46,055 nucleotides of DNA from Geobacter sp. UBA4074 (GCA_002383415.1 DFYU01000089.1:1-46055); one strand, 5' to 3'; counted from the stretch's first letter, positions 15,412 through 24,466 are shown. Notes: generated from the sequence alone by a model not told the origin. Translations and numbers: made by a program.

Positions 15412-16315
15412 CGCCCAGTCCCTCCTTATTGGGAATTGCTATATCCACGGCCTCTTCATGGGCCTTTGGCCGTTCCAACTCCCCGGCTGCCAACACCTCT
15501 TCAATGGTAGGAATGATTCTATCTAGCAGTTTGCTTTGGCGGAAAGCATCCCGACAAGCCAACCGCACCTCCCGCTCAGGATTTCTTGGATTTTTGCTGG
15601 CAATCCGAAAGGCCACCGGCACCACAGTGTCAAATTTGAAGATATCGGCAATATCATAAACAAACGATTGCGGCTTGCCGGTGTGAATGAATCCCACTGC
15701 CGGCGCATAGCCTGCGGCCAGAATAGCTGCCTCACAGATACCGTAGATACAGGCTGTTGCCGATGACAGACAACGATTGGGCAGATCACCGCTTTCCCAT
15801 TGGGTATGGTCGTAGTTGCGGTGCTTCCACTCAACCCCGAACTGTTGGGCTAACAGTTCGTAGGTCTTACGCACCCGCACCCCTTCAATCCCTCGTAACT
15901 GTTCAACACTGCGCCGCTCAGGCGGTTCTTCCTTAAAACGGAGCGCGTACATCTTGCGCACCACCTTCAGCCGAGCCGAATCATCCAAAGCCAGCTTAGC
16001 CTGATACAGCAGGTGATCAGACCGTGCCCCACCCGGCTGACCGGCAGCATACAATCGCACCCCGGCCTCACCGATCCAGACCAACAGGCAACCTACCCGC
16101 GCCGCCAACACCACCGCCGCATGGGAAACCCGGGTGCCTGGCTCCAGCATCAGGCAGGCCACCGACCCAATTGGGATATGGGTGCGAACGCCGGTTGCAT
16201 CAACGACCACAAAGGAGCCGTCGATAACATCGAGGTTTCCCCGCTCCACGTAGACCACCGAGATGCGGTCTTTGATCGGCAAGGGCTTTAATGGTGGAAG
16301 TATTGGGACGGTCAC
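15392..16315 (-). CDS. cas1: CRISPR-associated integrase Cas1, type I-E
   Basis: Cas1 is the catalytic subunit of the spacer integrase. The 307-residue product has the expected active-site residues in order: Glu144 (RGIEGVRVRK), His211 (GFIHTGKP) and Asp221/Asp224 (SFVYDIADIF), in register with E. coli Glu141, His208 and Asp218/Asp221. Length and similarity fit Cas1e. The start codon is GTG at 16315, whose first base is the last base of the TAG stop of the Bro-N/DinD-like gene, so its translation is probably coupled to that gene. It overlaps cas2 by 20 bases. It looks fully functional. Confidence 0.97.
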   Translation of the reverse strand: MTVPILPPLKPLPIKDRISVVYVERGNLDVIDGSFVVVDATGVRTHIPIGSVACLMLEPGTRVSHAAVVLAARVGCLLVWIGEAGVRLYAAGQPGGARSDHLLYQAKLALDDSARLKVVRKMYALRFKEEPPERRSVEQLRGIEGVRVRKTYELLAQQFGVEWKHRNYDHTQWESGDLPNRCLSSATACIYGICEAAILAAGYAPAVGFIHTGKPQSFVYDIADIFKFDTVVPVAFRIASKNPRNPEREVRLACRDAFRQSKLLDRIIPTIEEVLAAGELERPKAHEEAVDIAIPNKEGLGDAGHRG

Positions 16316-17139
16316 TATTTACCTTTCAATCGTTTCTTGCTTTCCGGTTCAGCAAGAAAGTTTTCCGCATTGGAAACATGTTCCCCGGTCTCGATCTCCA
16401 GCTTCTCCCGCGCCTCACCGGCGATCCTGCCGCCTTTACGCGCAGCCACCTTGTTTTCTGTAAAACCTTGCGCATCCTGTTTGCGGGCAATCTCGGTGGT
16501 GGCAGCTTCACCCAACATGGAGAAAATCAATTCCAGATCAGTCATATGATCCCGCAGGTTCTCTCGTTCCAGCCCTTTGAATGCCTTGTATTCCGTAGGC
16601 GTCATACCGAAGGCAGCCTTGCTGATCTCGGCGGTCAGGATAGCGTACTCCGGCGCTTCGCCAACGCCCCTGTTTCTCCACTCTTCGGTCAGCTCGGCCC
16701 GCACGGCAATGCCACGCATCCGCTTCTCGATCCAGGCTTCCGAATAGCCCTTGGCCCGGTACAACTCCCGCGTTCGGGCCGTGGCCAGTTCCGGATCTTC
16801 GATCTCCTGTACCCGCTCGTACCCCACCTTCGCCAGCCAGCGTTTGAACGGCTCCGCCCTGGGCGATGGGATGGACTGAATGATGCGGAAGATGCCTTCG
16901 GTGTTGGCGCAATTGACCTTCTGCTTTCCGCCGGCGGTCTCTACCAAAAGGGGGGTGGCAATTTGCCCCCACCCTTTTGATAACTCAGCGTCTCGACGAC
17001 GCATATCCTTAACATATCCAGTAGGGTCAACCGAATCGGTTAATGCCGCAACGACATCAACAATGACAAACCACCATTCCCCGCTATGCAGTGTCCGGCG
17101 AATCTCCCTATCTTGAAAAACGACCAGCTTGGCTTCCAT
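16315..17139 (-). CDS. Bro-N / DinD-like protein embedded in the cas operon
   Basis: This 274-residue protein is not a known Cas protein. Residues 5-110 look like a Bro-N domain, a DNA-binding fold of phage antirepressors and baculovirus Bro proteins (VFQDREIRRT, EWWFVIVDVVAAL, NTEGIFRIIQSIPSPRAEPFKRWL). Residues 115-262 resemble the C-terminal half of E. coli DinD, an SOS-induced protein reported to disrupt RecA filaments (EYAILTAEISKAAFGMTPTEYK, KGLERENLRDHMTDLELIF, FTENKVAARKGGRIAGEAR). It has a perfect AGGAGG ribosome site and ends one base into cas1. A 108-bp gap with a perfect palindrome separates it from cas6e. A role in regulating or assisting spacer acquisition is inference; a phage-derived passenger is the alternative. 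Confidence 0.82.
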   Translation of the reverse strand: MEAKLVVFQDREIRRTLHSGEWWFVIVDVVAALTDSVDPTGYVKDMRRRDAELSKGWGQIATPLLVETAGGKQKVNCANTEGIFRIIQSIPSPRAEPFKRWLAKVGYERVQEIEDPELATARTRELYRAKGYSEAWIEKRMRGIAVRAELTEEWRNRGVGEAPEYAILTAEISKAAFGMTPTEYKAFKGLERENLRDHMTDLELIFSMLGEAATTEIARKQDAQGFTENKVAARKGGRIAGEAREKLEIETGEHVSNAENFLAEPESKKRLKGK

Positions 17140-17172
17140 TCTATTCCTCCTAATACAGCGACTCTCCGACTA

Positions 17173-17187
17173 TTCGGAAATTCCGAA
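17173..17187. promoter_or_regulatory. Perfect 15-bp palindrome upstream of the Bro-N/DinD-like gene
   Basis: TTCGGAA-A-TTCCGAA is a perfect 7-1-7 inverted repeat, 34 bp before the Bro-N/DinD-like start codon and inside the only sizeable gap of the cas operon (17140-17247). It looks like an operator, possibly for the Bro-N protein itself. No strong -10/-35 pair is evident nearby. It does not match the Geobacter or E. coli LexA box as I know them. Confidence 0.55.
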
Positions 17188-17247
17188 CAGTTCAGACCCG
17201 TCGCACCAGCATTAACCCGCAACCAAAACCTTTGGCGGGGCCAAGAA

Positions 17248-17940
17248 TCACGCTACCGGCACAACCGATAAAAGTCCAAGCCCCATCACTTTGCCATGAC
17301 CAATGCCGGAATTCAGAGTTTGCCTGAATTTGTCAGGGTCGCCGACAGACAAAACACCGTCGTACAACACTGAAAAAATACTGATTGAATTATTCATGTG
17401 CTGCTTGTCGAAAAGCATCTGCTCTTGGGAAATCCGCACATCTATCCGCTCTTCTGAATCATCGGATAGATCAAACGAGAGAAGTTTGGGCAGTGAAAAT
17501 CCATGCTGCGTCCCTTTCCGTTCAAGCCATTTCTCCTGATCAACAGTTTTGAAGAGCCCTTGGCGCTTGCCTCTTTTGCTACCGTCTGTTTTTTGGGACA
17601 CACAAGGGTTTGCACGCAGCCGGTATCGAAAACGCTGCCCTGGCTTCAATTCGTCCAGCTTCAGTCGCTGCCGTAAATTTATGGGCGCGTCAGCATATGC
17701 CAGCCAGTTCTTTACGGTAATACCTCCCCACTCAGGCAAATTCCTGCTTTGCACCAGAATACGGGCATTCCCGTCTGCATCTGTTTCCGGCTCAAGCCGC
17801 CACAAAAACTCACCTTCAGGGCATTTCACGTCAGGATGGCTAAAAGCCCGGCATAGAGTCGAATGAAACTGGTAAGGGTTGATCAGATCGCGACGAGCCT
17901 CCTTGCATCGCAAGTCGAGGTGTATTCTACTCAGGAACAT
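17248..17940 (-). CDS. cas6e: CRISPR endoribonuclease Cas6e (CasE/Cse3)
   Basis: Cas6e cuts pre-crRNA at each repeat hairpin and stays on the crRNA 3' end in Cascade. From the ATG at 17940 the protein is 230 residues and begins MFLSRIHLDLRC, like other Cas6e proteins. Tyr23 and His26 fall at the positions of the catalytic pair in Thermus Cse3 (NPYQFHSTLC). The C-terminal Gly-rich loop GIGHGKVMGLGLLSVVP matches the family. A longer in-frame start at 18063 would overlap cas5e by 137 bases and adds nonhomologous sequence, so it is rejected. The start overlaps the cas5e stop by 14 bases. Confidence 0.95.
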   Translation of the reverse strand: MFLSRIHLDLRCKEARRDLINPYQFHSTLCRAFSHPDVKCPEGEFLWRLEPETDADGNARILVQSRNLPEWGGITVKNWLAYADAPINLRQRLKLDELKPGQRFRYRLRANPCVSQKTDGSKRGKRQGLFKTVDQEKWLERKGTQHGFSLPKLLSFDLSDDSEERIDVRISQEQMLFDKQHMNNSISIFSVLYDGVLSVGDPDKFRQTLNSGIGHGKVMGLGLLSVVPVA

Positions 17941-18625
17941 TCGCCACCTCCCCAGGAAACGGAATCCATTCCGAACGCACGAAACGTGCACCGAAACGCC
18001 GCTCAGCAAATGACGACAGCGGCTGATCCATCTTGAGCACTCCGGAGCCGTCATTAGACTCAACAGAAATCACTAGCTTTTCAGGTGGACTTTCTCCCTT
18101 CCGTGGTGTTGCAATCCAGGAATGACGTCCAAGTGCTTCCGTTAAAGAACCATCCTCCATGCCGTTTTCCATCCAAATGGATTCTGACGGCACATAGGAC
18201 TTACGCCCTAACGCCAAGGTCCAGACAGGATCACGCAAGGCAGCATAAGCCTTTTCCAGAAGAGATGTGTCAGTGCCTTCCAGCCCGACAAGGAATGCAG
18301 CATCGGCTATATAATGCCGCTGTGAGACAACACCTCCACCTTTAGCCTGAGAACCATCAGCCTTGATAATAGTATCTGACGCAGCACAACCAGCAGTTTG
18401 GTAGTCACGTTTGGGGATTCCTGGCCGGTCATGACGAACACCCAAGGCAAGATGGGTCAGTGGTTCAAGATCAACCCAATTATCACGGTCGATTCCCATT
18501 GCAGCGGCCAGCAGACCGATGACGCCGGATTTACTCGGCTCCTTCCCGGTGTCTCGTTGATCAAAACGGCTGGTGGTGCCCCATGATTGCATGGGCCCCA
18601 CCAGACGAAGCAATAATGTGGGCAT
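17927..18625 (-). CDS. cas5e: Cascade subunit Cas5e (CasD)
   Basis: Cas5e caps the 5' handle of crRNA in Cascade. The 232-residue protein starts MPTLLLRLVGPMQSWGT and includes the typical RDTGKEPSKSGVIGLLAAAMGI stretch. A later RRFGARFVRSEWI segment is also typical. It begins three bases after the cas7e stop and overlaps the cas6e start by 14 bases. It is complete, with normal length for the family. Confidence 0.95.
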   Translation of the reverse strand: MPTLLLRLVGPMQSWGTTSRFDQRDTGKEPSKSGVIGLLAAAMGIDRDNWVDLEPLTHLALGVRHDRPGIPKRDYQTAGCAASDTIIKADGSQAKGGGVVSQRHYIADAAFLVGLEGTDTSLLEKAYAALRDPVWTLALGRKSYVPSESIWMENGMEDGSLTEALGRHSWIATPRKGESPPEKLVISVESNDGSGVLKMDQPLSSFAERRFGARFVRSEWIPFPGEVANVPE

Positions 18626-18628
18626 AGG

Positions 18629-19789
18629 TCACTCCTGTATTGCAGAAAGTGTCTTTTCGAGAAGCTCTTTCAGCGTTGTCACAACGGTTCCCAAACCATT
18701 CACATTGGCTTCGGCCAAATTGAGAACGAAGGTTTGTTCATCCCCGCCATAAACGGACTGAAGAGCCTTCGCCTTATTGACAAGCCCCTCTGCCGACTTT
18801 CTCGTCAGAGACTCGTCTTTTCTCACCCTAATAGCTGTTTCGAAAGCATTGGCAAAGTTGCGGGGAGCAGCGTTGCGACGGACGGTAACTAGAACGAACT
18901 CGGGTGGATTGTGTGCCGCAAAGGTATTCTGTTTGCCGGTCGGTTCAGCTACAACGAAACCTTCGAGGAAAGCCTTTAACCCTTTTTCTGCCAAGGCGTC
19001 ATCTTGCTGAAGATTTGTGACAAGTTTTTCCCAGTCCACCACTGCGTAACGATAAAAACAGGCTGAATTGAACTCTACGGTCCCCATCATATCGGCGCCG
19101 GCAGTGTCTTCAGGTTTACAGTCATCAACTGCGGTGTAGAAGTCGAATTCACGCTCTACTGCATGAGTGGATATGGCGTGGGCCACCTGACAGGCAGCAT
19201 TCTGATTTTTCTCGGGCATGTCTGCCAGCATTCGTCCAAAAAGAGCAAGATCAAGCGCCTTGCCTCCATTAAAAACTTTATCAAGAGCTTTCTTCAGTTC
19301 AGGGTCTGCGCTTTGCGCCGCCTGTTTCTTGGCCTTGCCGGCCTTCTTCCCTTCAACAGGAGCAACTTCCGATGCGGTAATGGTGTCCCATTTAGAGTGA
19401 ATTATCTCGGCTATCCCGGAGATTTCCTGCTGTCCTAGAAAAAGGAGATACTCGTTTTTTCCGTCTTCTTTTACGGTGAGTTCCATTGCTCCCAACGCCA
19501 ACCGTGATTTTTCGATAGCGTCCGCTTCTTGCCGCCCCTTCTCAACCAGCGAAGCCACAAGGGCATCCAAAACACGCTTGGTTCGAAAAGCAACATCATC
19601 TGCGGCTAATAGGTTTTGCGCTACCAGTCCGGTAAAATACTGGCGGATTGAGCGTTTGAGGCATTGGCTAGATACGCGGGCACGACGAGTACCACCGAAA
19701 ATGGCATCTTTGGGAGCGCCGGTATCGTCTCTGTTCAAGTTTGACGGGGCAAAGTTCTGCAGTGCATGGATTTCGACAATAGTTTTCAT
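18629..19789 (-). CDS. cas7e: Cascade backbone subunit Cas7e (CasC/Cse4)
   Basis: Cas7e polymerises along the crRNA to form the six-subunit Cascade backbone. The 386-residue protein opens with the family hallmark IHALQNFAPSNLNRDDTGAPKD and RARVSSQCLKRSIRQYF. It has the middle REFDFYTAVDD and NSACFYRYAVVDWEKL blocks typical of Cse4. A Lys/Ala-rich insertion lies near residues 170-190 (EGKKAGKAKKQAAQ). It overlaps cse2 by four bases. It looks functional. Confidence 0.96.
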   Translation of the reverse strand: MKTIVEIHALQNFAPSNLNRDDTGAPKDAIFGGTRRARVSSQCLKRSIRQYFTGLVAQNLLAADDVAFRTKRVLDALVASLVEKGRQEADAIEKSRLALGAMELTVKEDGKNEYLLFLGQQEISGIAEIIHSKWDTITASEVAPVEGKKAGKAKKQAAQSADPELKKALDKVFNGGKALDLALFGRMLADMPEKNQNAACQVAHAISTHAVEREFDFYTAVDDCKPEDTAGADMMGTVEFNSACFYRYAVVDWEKLVTNLQQDDALAEKGLKAFLEGFVVAEPTGKQNTFAAHNPPEFVLVTVRRNAAPRNFANAFETAIRVRKDESLTRKSAEGLVNKAKALQSVYGGDEQTFVLNLAEANVNGLGTVVTTLKELLEKTLSAIQE

Positions 19790-20304
19790 TCGGCATTCTC
19801 CTTAGCTGTTGTGATTTTGGTCTCAGTTTCGTGATTCAAATTCCTGTAGAACTCACGCGCCCAATCAGTCTGGGAACGTTTCTGGTCGTCATTCCAATAC
19901 AGCAGTTTTTTCAACAGATCTTCAAAGTCTATCTCCTGCTCTTTCAATAGGGCAATCATCTGCCGTAGCCGGTGTGGCAATTGATCCTGATCGGCGTCCA
20001 ACAGTGCAATAAAACGACTCTCCGTACTTGTGGAACCGCTTGCTGCCTGATACGCTGCGCAGGCTCGCCCAAGAGATAACGGCAACCCTTTTGCGCTCTC
20101 ACGCCAATGTACAGCCCAGAGCCCGGCCACCAAATAGAACACCTCCCGGCGCCACCCGTTGTCCTCGCCTCTGACAAATGGTTCGACATACGGATATGCG
20201 GGAACATACAATCCGGGATCAAATGCTAGACTCCGGCGCAAAACCGCCCGCACCTTAGTGTCTTTTTCATTTAACTCTTCCAGCCATTCGATGAATCCGC
20301 TCAT
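19786..20304 (-). CDS. cse2: Cascade small subunit Cse2 (CasB, Cas11e)
   Basis: Cse2 forms the dimeric belly of Cascade that stabilises the R-loop. The 172-residue protein is mostly helical, with the family pattern FIEWLEELNEKDTKVRAVLRRSL near the start, AGLWAVHW in the middle, and FEDLLKKLLYWNDDQKRSQTDWAREFY near the end. Sequence conservation in this family is low, so position between cse1 and cas7e (four-base overlaps on both sides) is part of the evidence. Confidence 0.93.
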   Translation of the reverse strand: MSGFIEWLEELNEKDTKVRAVLRRSLAFDPGLYVPAYPYVEPFVRGEDNGWRREVFYLVAGLWAVHWRESAKGLPLSLGRACAAYQAASGSTSTESRFIALLDADQDQLPHRLRQMIALLKEQEIDFEDLLKKLLYWNDDQKRSQTDWAREFYRNLNHETETKITTAKENAE

Positions 20305-21821
20305 AACGCCTCCTTCTCTGGATCAAGCTTTGTAATCTCATCACCGAGCTCCTTAATTTTGCGCCGCACCGGTTTTTCCGCCTTTACAAGGGCGCGAATC
20401 GCCCAGGCATCACCAGTGGATACCGCTGTACATTGCTGTTCCCAAGCGGATTTGATTGCGTTCCGGACATCTATCAGCCACCTGTAGCGAATAACATCGG
20501 GGCCTATCTCAACAGTGTAGTCGTGCAGTACGGAGTGAAAGCAGGACTCAAGGGTTGACCAGTACCAAGGGCTTACGGGCATCTGATCCACAAAGGCACT
20601 GATATCTTTCCCGGCAGGTTCGCGACTGCCCCGACTCAGAATATCTCGCGCATATGAGCGACATGCCGACCAGAGGGATTTCTGAGCGTCTTCCGCGTCA
20701 GTAAGAAGTTGACGAATTTCAGTACGGATGTAGCGATCACTCACCAGCGCGGCAGGTAACGTAAAGCGCTCCATACGCCAATACTCGATTTTTGCCTTGT
20801 TGTTTGCTTGCCCAAGTATCAAGACAGATCGAGGAAAGCGCTCTCGATTTGACCTGGTCAATGTTGCCGTATGTTCAATCGACTGAGGGGCTAGATGTGA
20901 CTCATCCGGCAACAGCGAATCAAAATCTCGCCAGAATCCTCTGTCCCGAAATTGCATGGAAAGTTTGCCGAGCTTTTCGTCGATTCTGTATCCAAGCATT
21001 GGGTCGATCTGGTCTGAAGAAGTGCTGCCAACCCCGGAGGCAAATGCCAGTTTACTGATAAAACCAGTATCACCGGTACCGAGTCGAATTGAACGAGTTC
21101 TCCAGGTATACCGATCTGCAAGCCCGCTGATAGCCCGCTCAGTGCCGCTTTTCAAGCACTCGACCGTTTCAGGCACTCTCTCCCACAATGGCAAATCATT
21201 GGCGGAAATAGCCTTGTTTTGTGGGACGAGGGAAAACAACAGTGTTTCTTGGAGGTCACAGCCTAAAGGCAATACCATTACTGCCGTTGCAGAAGGTGCC
21301 GTTCCGGTATGAGACAATTCGCTCTTGCCACAACTGACTGAAAAAGTATGAGTAGCCAACATCCAGCGAGCGGCCGCACCTTCAGAAATGAATCCGGGAA
21401 TTTCGACATCAACGTGATCAAATAACACCTTGGCATTATCTGCATTATGCTCGGCAGCAAGAGCGGTCCAGGCTCTCCACCCTCTTGGTTCAAATGTTGG
21501 AATCTGTCCAAACGGATATTTCTCATCGAATAACCAGAACCGGTCCCGCCACTTCTCCAGATACGCCGTAATCTTTTCCTCTGGGAGCCCCGCCTTGAAC
21601 AGCGCCTTTGCCTGATCAATGTCCGTCGGCCCTTCCAAGGCGCGGTACAACACCGCCAGCAAAAACCGATGCAGCGCCGCAACTACCAGCGGTGACGGGT
21701 CTTCTATGGCGGCTATTTCCCTGGAGCGCAGCAAGGTTGCGCTGATCCCCAGTTCGTCACGATCGCCATTTAGAAACCGCACCGGAATCCATTTTTCATC
21801 AATCAGATTAAACTTACTCAT
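20301..21821 (-). CDS. cse1: Cascade large subunit Cse1 (CasA, Cas8e)
   Basis: Cse1 reads the PAM and recruits Cas3. The 506-residue product starts MSKFNLIDEKWIPVRFLNGD, the standard Cse1 opening. It continues with LLAVLYRAL, FGQIPTFEPRGWRAW and a THTFSVSCGKSELSHTGTAP block that fits the L1/PAM-recognition region. The C-terminal part is a helical bundle (SPWYWSTLESCFHSVL). Four-base overlaps with cas3 and cse2 show tight coupling. The length is typical. Confidence 0.95.
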   Translation of the reverse strand: MSKFNLIDEKWIPVRFLNGDRDELGISATLLRSREIAAIEDPSPLVVAALHRFLLAVLYRALEGPTDIDQAKALFKAGLPEEKITAYLEKWRDRFWLFDEKYPFGQIPTFEPRGWRAWTALAAEHNADNAKVLFDHVDVEIPGFISEGAAARWMLATHTFSVSCGKSELSHTGTAPSATAVMVLPLGCDLQETLLFSLVPQNKAISANDLPLWERVPETVECLKSGTERAISGLADRYTWRTRSIRLGTGDTGFISKLAFASGVGSTSSDQIDPMLGYRIDEKLGKLSMQFRDRGFWRDFDSLLPDESHLAPQSIEHTATLTRSNRERFPRSVLILGQANNKAKIEYWRMERFTLPAALVSDRYIRTEIRQLLTDAEDAQKSLWSACRSYARDILSRGSREPAGKDISAFVDQMPVSPWYWSTLESCFHSVLHDYTVEIGPDVIRYRWLIDVRNAIKSAWEQQCTAVSTGDAWAIRALVKAEKPVRRKIKELGDEITKLDPEKEAL

Positions 21822-24466
21822 TCACCCTCCTTGGGCTCATAAACCAGCCCCAACTCATCATCCAACCGAACCAGTGAATTCTCAACCCAACATGAATTTG
21901 CATCCAATACCAATGGAAAGCAGTTCCGCAGTAGCGAAGATTTCTGCCATCCTTCCGGTACGCCTGTGCCCCTGAGTTGCCTGACCACCCCCTTGCGCGA
22001 CAGACTCACCGCACGAAGAAACCACTGCTTTGCTGTAGGGAAATCCGGCACCGCTACAGGTGTAAAGCAGTCGTCGGCAAAGATGGGAACAGCAATAACT
22101 GAATCACTCCCTTGTCGGGTTTGCGCCATCAGCGTTCTATGCACTCCTGCTGCGTCCTCATCGCAAAGGACAAATCTGCCCGGATCATTCCATGAAGCAT
22201 CATCCGGCAGACCTATGATTGCCTGATTTGCTTGGCCTCGCAGCGGAATGGTCTTTCCCGCTCCGTTGATAAGCGCCTGATTCATCCGCTCTGTCAGAGC
22301 CTCCGGAACCACCACAAGCTCTTCATAAACCGCTTCCACCAAGGTGTCGATTTCCTCTGGCAGGGTTATCTTTTGTCTCTGTTCTTCTCGCAGCAAAACC
22401 CAAGTGAGCAATAGCAAATCTTCACGATAGACTTCGCTCCACCAAAGCGGTTTCCCAAAAGATGGCGGCTCTTCTCCGGCAAGGCCGGCAACAATCAAGG
22501 TCGGTCCGGCTAACGGTCTCTTTTCGCGTTTGTGTCGCCACAAACGACCAGCCCGTTGCAGGATCAGGTCGATAGGCGCAAGATCAGTGATGATCAGGTC
22601 AAAGTCGAGATCAAGGCTTTGCTCAACGACTTGGGTGGCAATGAGAATTTTCCGACCGCTCCGGTCGCCACCCTCTCCGAACAGCGCCAATACATGATCC
22701 TCGTGCACCTGCCTGTAGACTGCCGGAAAACGGGCATGGAAGAGAATAATTTCTGTGCCGTCAGTAAGCCGTTTGCCGACGCATTGACCATCCTGCATCA
22801 GAAGCTCGCCAGCGGGAAACAGGCGGTACAGGTCCTGGGCTCGCTGTACGGTATTGACCAGAGCCAGCCCCATGCCGCCATTTTTTAGATTTTCATCCAA
22901 GGATGTCTTGATGCTGTTCAGGTCCGGTGGAATTGCTTCTAATTTAAGGGTAAGACGCCGTGAGGGATCTGCGGCAAAATGTGTCTGACGTACAGAACCG
23001 GGAAGGAATACCGACAAACGCGGATATACAGGCTCTTGAGCTGGAAAAGCTGCCTTGACCACTTTTGCCAGTTCCCGACGGAATCTTGGCGGCAGAGTTG
23101 CGGACAGCAGCACTACTGAAGAACCTAATTCAACCAGCCAATGGATAATGTGAATCAGTAATGTTCCTGTGTAGGCGTCATAGGCGTGAATCTCATCAAA
23201 CACCACCACCCGGTTTGCCAGCCCCCAGAGACGCACGAAGTTATGCCTTACCGGCAAAATTGGGACGATTGCCTGGTCAACCGTACCGACACCGTACTCG
23301 GAGAGCATCGCCCGCTTCTTGTTGGTGAACCATTCACCGGCTCGAATCTCACCCCCTGCGTCCGGGTCGTGGATGCCGGTAAGACGCAGATTTTGAAAGG
23401 AGTCATTGAGTTGTGTCGCGCCATGAACAAGCTGCATGTCGAGCTTACGCTCTACACCCTGTGCGCTGAGAAACTTGAGAGTCCGCTTGAACATGGCGTT
23501 GCCGGTGGCTTTTGTCGGCAGGGCCATATACAAGCCACGATGCCCATTGCGCCGTTGCATCTCCAGGTGGGCATAAAACGCAGCCTCTGTTTTTCCTTCC
23601 CCCATGGGAGCCTCTATTAACAGGATTGCCGGACTATCCAGATTTTTCAGAGCATCTGCAACAGCCTGCTGCAAGGGACGCGGGGCGAAATTGAACACCT
23701 GCTCGAACGTCTTTGCCTCCTGTATAAGAGGCGTTCTTTGCTCCCAGCCAATCGCATCCAACGCACGTTCAGCACAGTCTCTACGCCTAGTAAGCCATAC
23801 AGACAAATCTTCACAATCTTCCGCCGAACCGAAAGGGAACCACTCCTCGTTGGAGCCGATCCAGTCGGCAAAGCTGGTAAGCCCTGATAACAGCATGAAG
23901 TCAGGACCGGAGAGAGTCTGCTTGTCGGGTGCTTTTCCGGGGTTAAATATCACCCGTAACGCCTCAACAATCACATGACGAACATCTGACCACTCACTTC
24001 CGCCAAGAGCATTTCTATTCCCTTCAAGTAACTGAAGCTTGTTGGGAGATATTCGTTCTCCGTGATGACACCCCACTGCATCGGCCACCAGTTCCGCCAG
24101 ATCATTCGGCCAATCTGCACTCAGCAGGAATTCAGATAAGGCAACTTGACTCACAAAGGCATGATTTACATCAGTGTCAGGAATACGCGGCAACATCAGC
24201 CCTGTCAGATTTTCCCATTTACATTGGAAACCTGGACACGCCTTGCCCAGATCATGGCAGGCTATAGACAACAATAACCACGGACGAGCGTCGTCCCAAT
24301 CCAACCCCAAAATCGCCGCCATCCTGTTACGGGTAGTTTCAGGTTCACGCGCCAGAATAGCGTCTGCACTGGCCGCCACATCCATCAAATGCAGGATCAG
24401 GGGGTGCCAGCGCGCTTCATTGTTTCTGTCAGTTTTTGCCCAGATGTTTGCCAAGAGACTATTCAT
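21818..24466 (-). CDS. cas3: CRISPR-associated helicase/nuclease Cas3
   Basis: Cas3 is the HD nuclease plus SF2 helicase recruited to Cascade R-loops to degrade target DNA. From the ATG at 24466 it has 882 residues. The HD domain shows WHPLILHLMD, ACHDLGKACPGFQ (His-Asp pair about residue 71) and AVGCHHGE. The helicase shows Walker A PMGEGKTEAAF (about 288-298), Walker B VVFDEIHAYD, motif III LLSATLPP and motif VI LQRAGRLWRH. All catalytic motifs are intact. An in-frame GTG nine bases earlier is an alternative start; GGTGGT precedes the ATG. It is the first cas gene in the transcript, with a 78-bp gap upstream to a DnaQ-like exonuclease gene. Confidence 0.96.
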   Translation of the reverse strand: MNSLLANIWAKTDRNNEARWHPLILHLMDVAASADAILAREPETTRNRMAAILGLDWDDARPWLLLSIACHDLGKACPGFQCKWENLTGLMLPRIPDTDVNHAFVSQVALSEFLLSADWPNDLAELVADAVGCHHGERISPNKLQLLEGNRNALGGSEWSDVRHVIVEALRVIFNPGKAPDKQTLSGPDFMLLSGLTSFADWIGSNEEWFPFGSAEDCEDLSVWLTRRRDCAERALDAIGWEQRTPLIQEAKTFEQVFNFAPRPLQQAVADALKNLDSPAILLIEAPMGEGKTEAAFYAHLEMQRRNGHRGLYMALPTKATGNAMFKRTLKFLSAQGVERKLDMQLVHGATQLNDSFQNLRLTGIHDPDAGGEIRAGEWFTNKKRAMLSEYGVGTVDQAIVPILPVRHNFVRLWGLANRVVVFDEIHAYDAYTGTLLIHIIHWLVELGSSVVLLSATLPPRFRRELAKVVKAAFPAQEPVYPRLSVFLPGSVRQTHFAADPSRRLTLKLEAIPPDLNSIKTSLDENLKNGGMGLALVNTVQRAQDLYRLFPAGELLMQDGQCVGKRLTDGTEIILFHARFPAVYRQVHEDHVLALFGEGGDRSGRKILIATQVVEQSLDLDFDLIITDLAPIDLILQRAGRLWRHKREKRPLAGPTLIVAGLAGEEPPSFGKPLWWSEVYREDLLLLTWVLLREEQRQKITLPEEIDTLVEAVYEELVVVPEALTERMNQALINGAGKTIPLRGQANQAIIGLPDDASWNDPGRFVLCDEDAAGVHRTLMAQTRQGSDSVIAVPIFADDCFTPVAVPDFPTAKQWFLRAVSLSRKGVVRQLRGTGVPEGWQKSSLLRNCFPLVLDANSCWVENSLVRLDDELGLVYEPKEGE

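Noticed and set aside
16315..17139. Bro-N/DinD-like gene as an anti-CRISPR or anti-CRISPR-associated regulator
   Set aside because: The Bro-N domain and palindrome invite the idea, but there is no adjacent small anti-CRISPR candidate, no prophage genes around it, and the gene is coupled to cas1, so I did not call it that.
17941..18063. N-terminal extension of Cas6e
   Set aside because: It would overlap cas5e by over 130 bases and adds sequence unlike Cas6e. The start at 17940 places Tyr23 and His26 exactly at the known catalytic positions.
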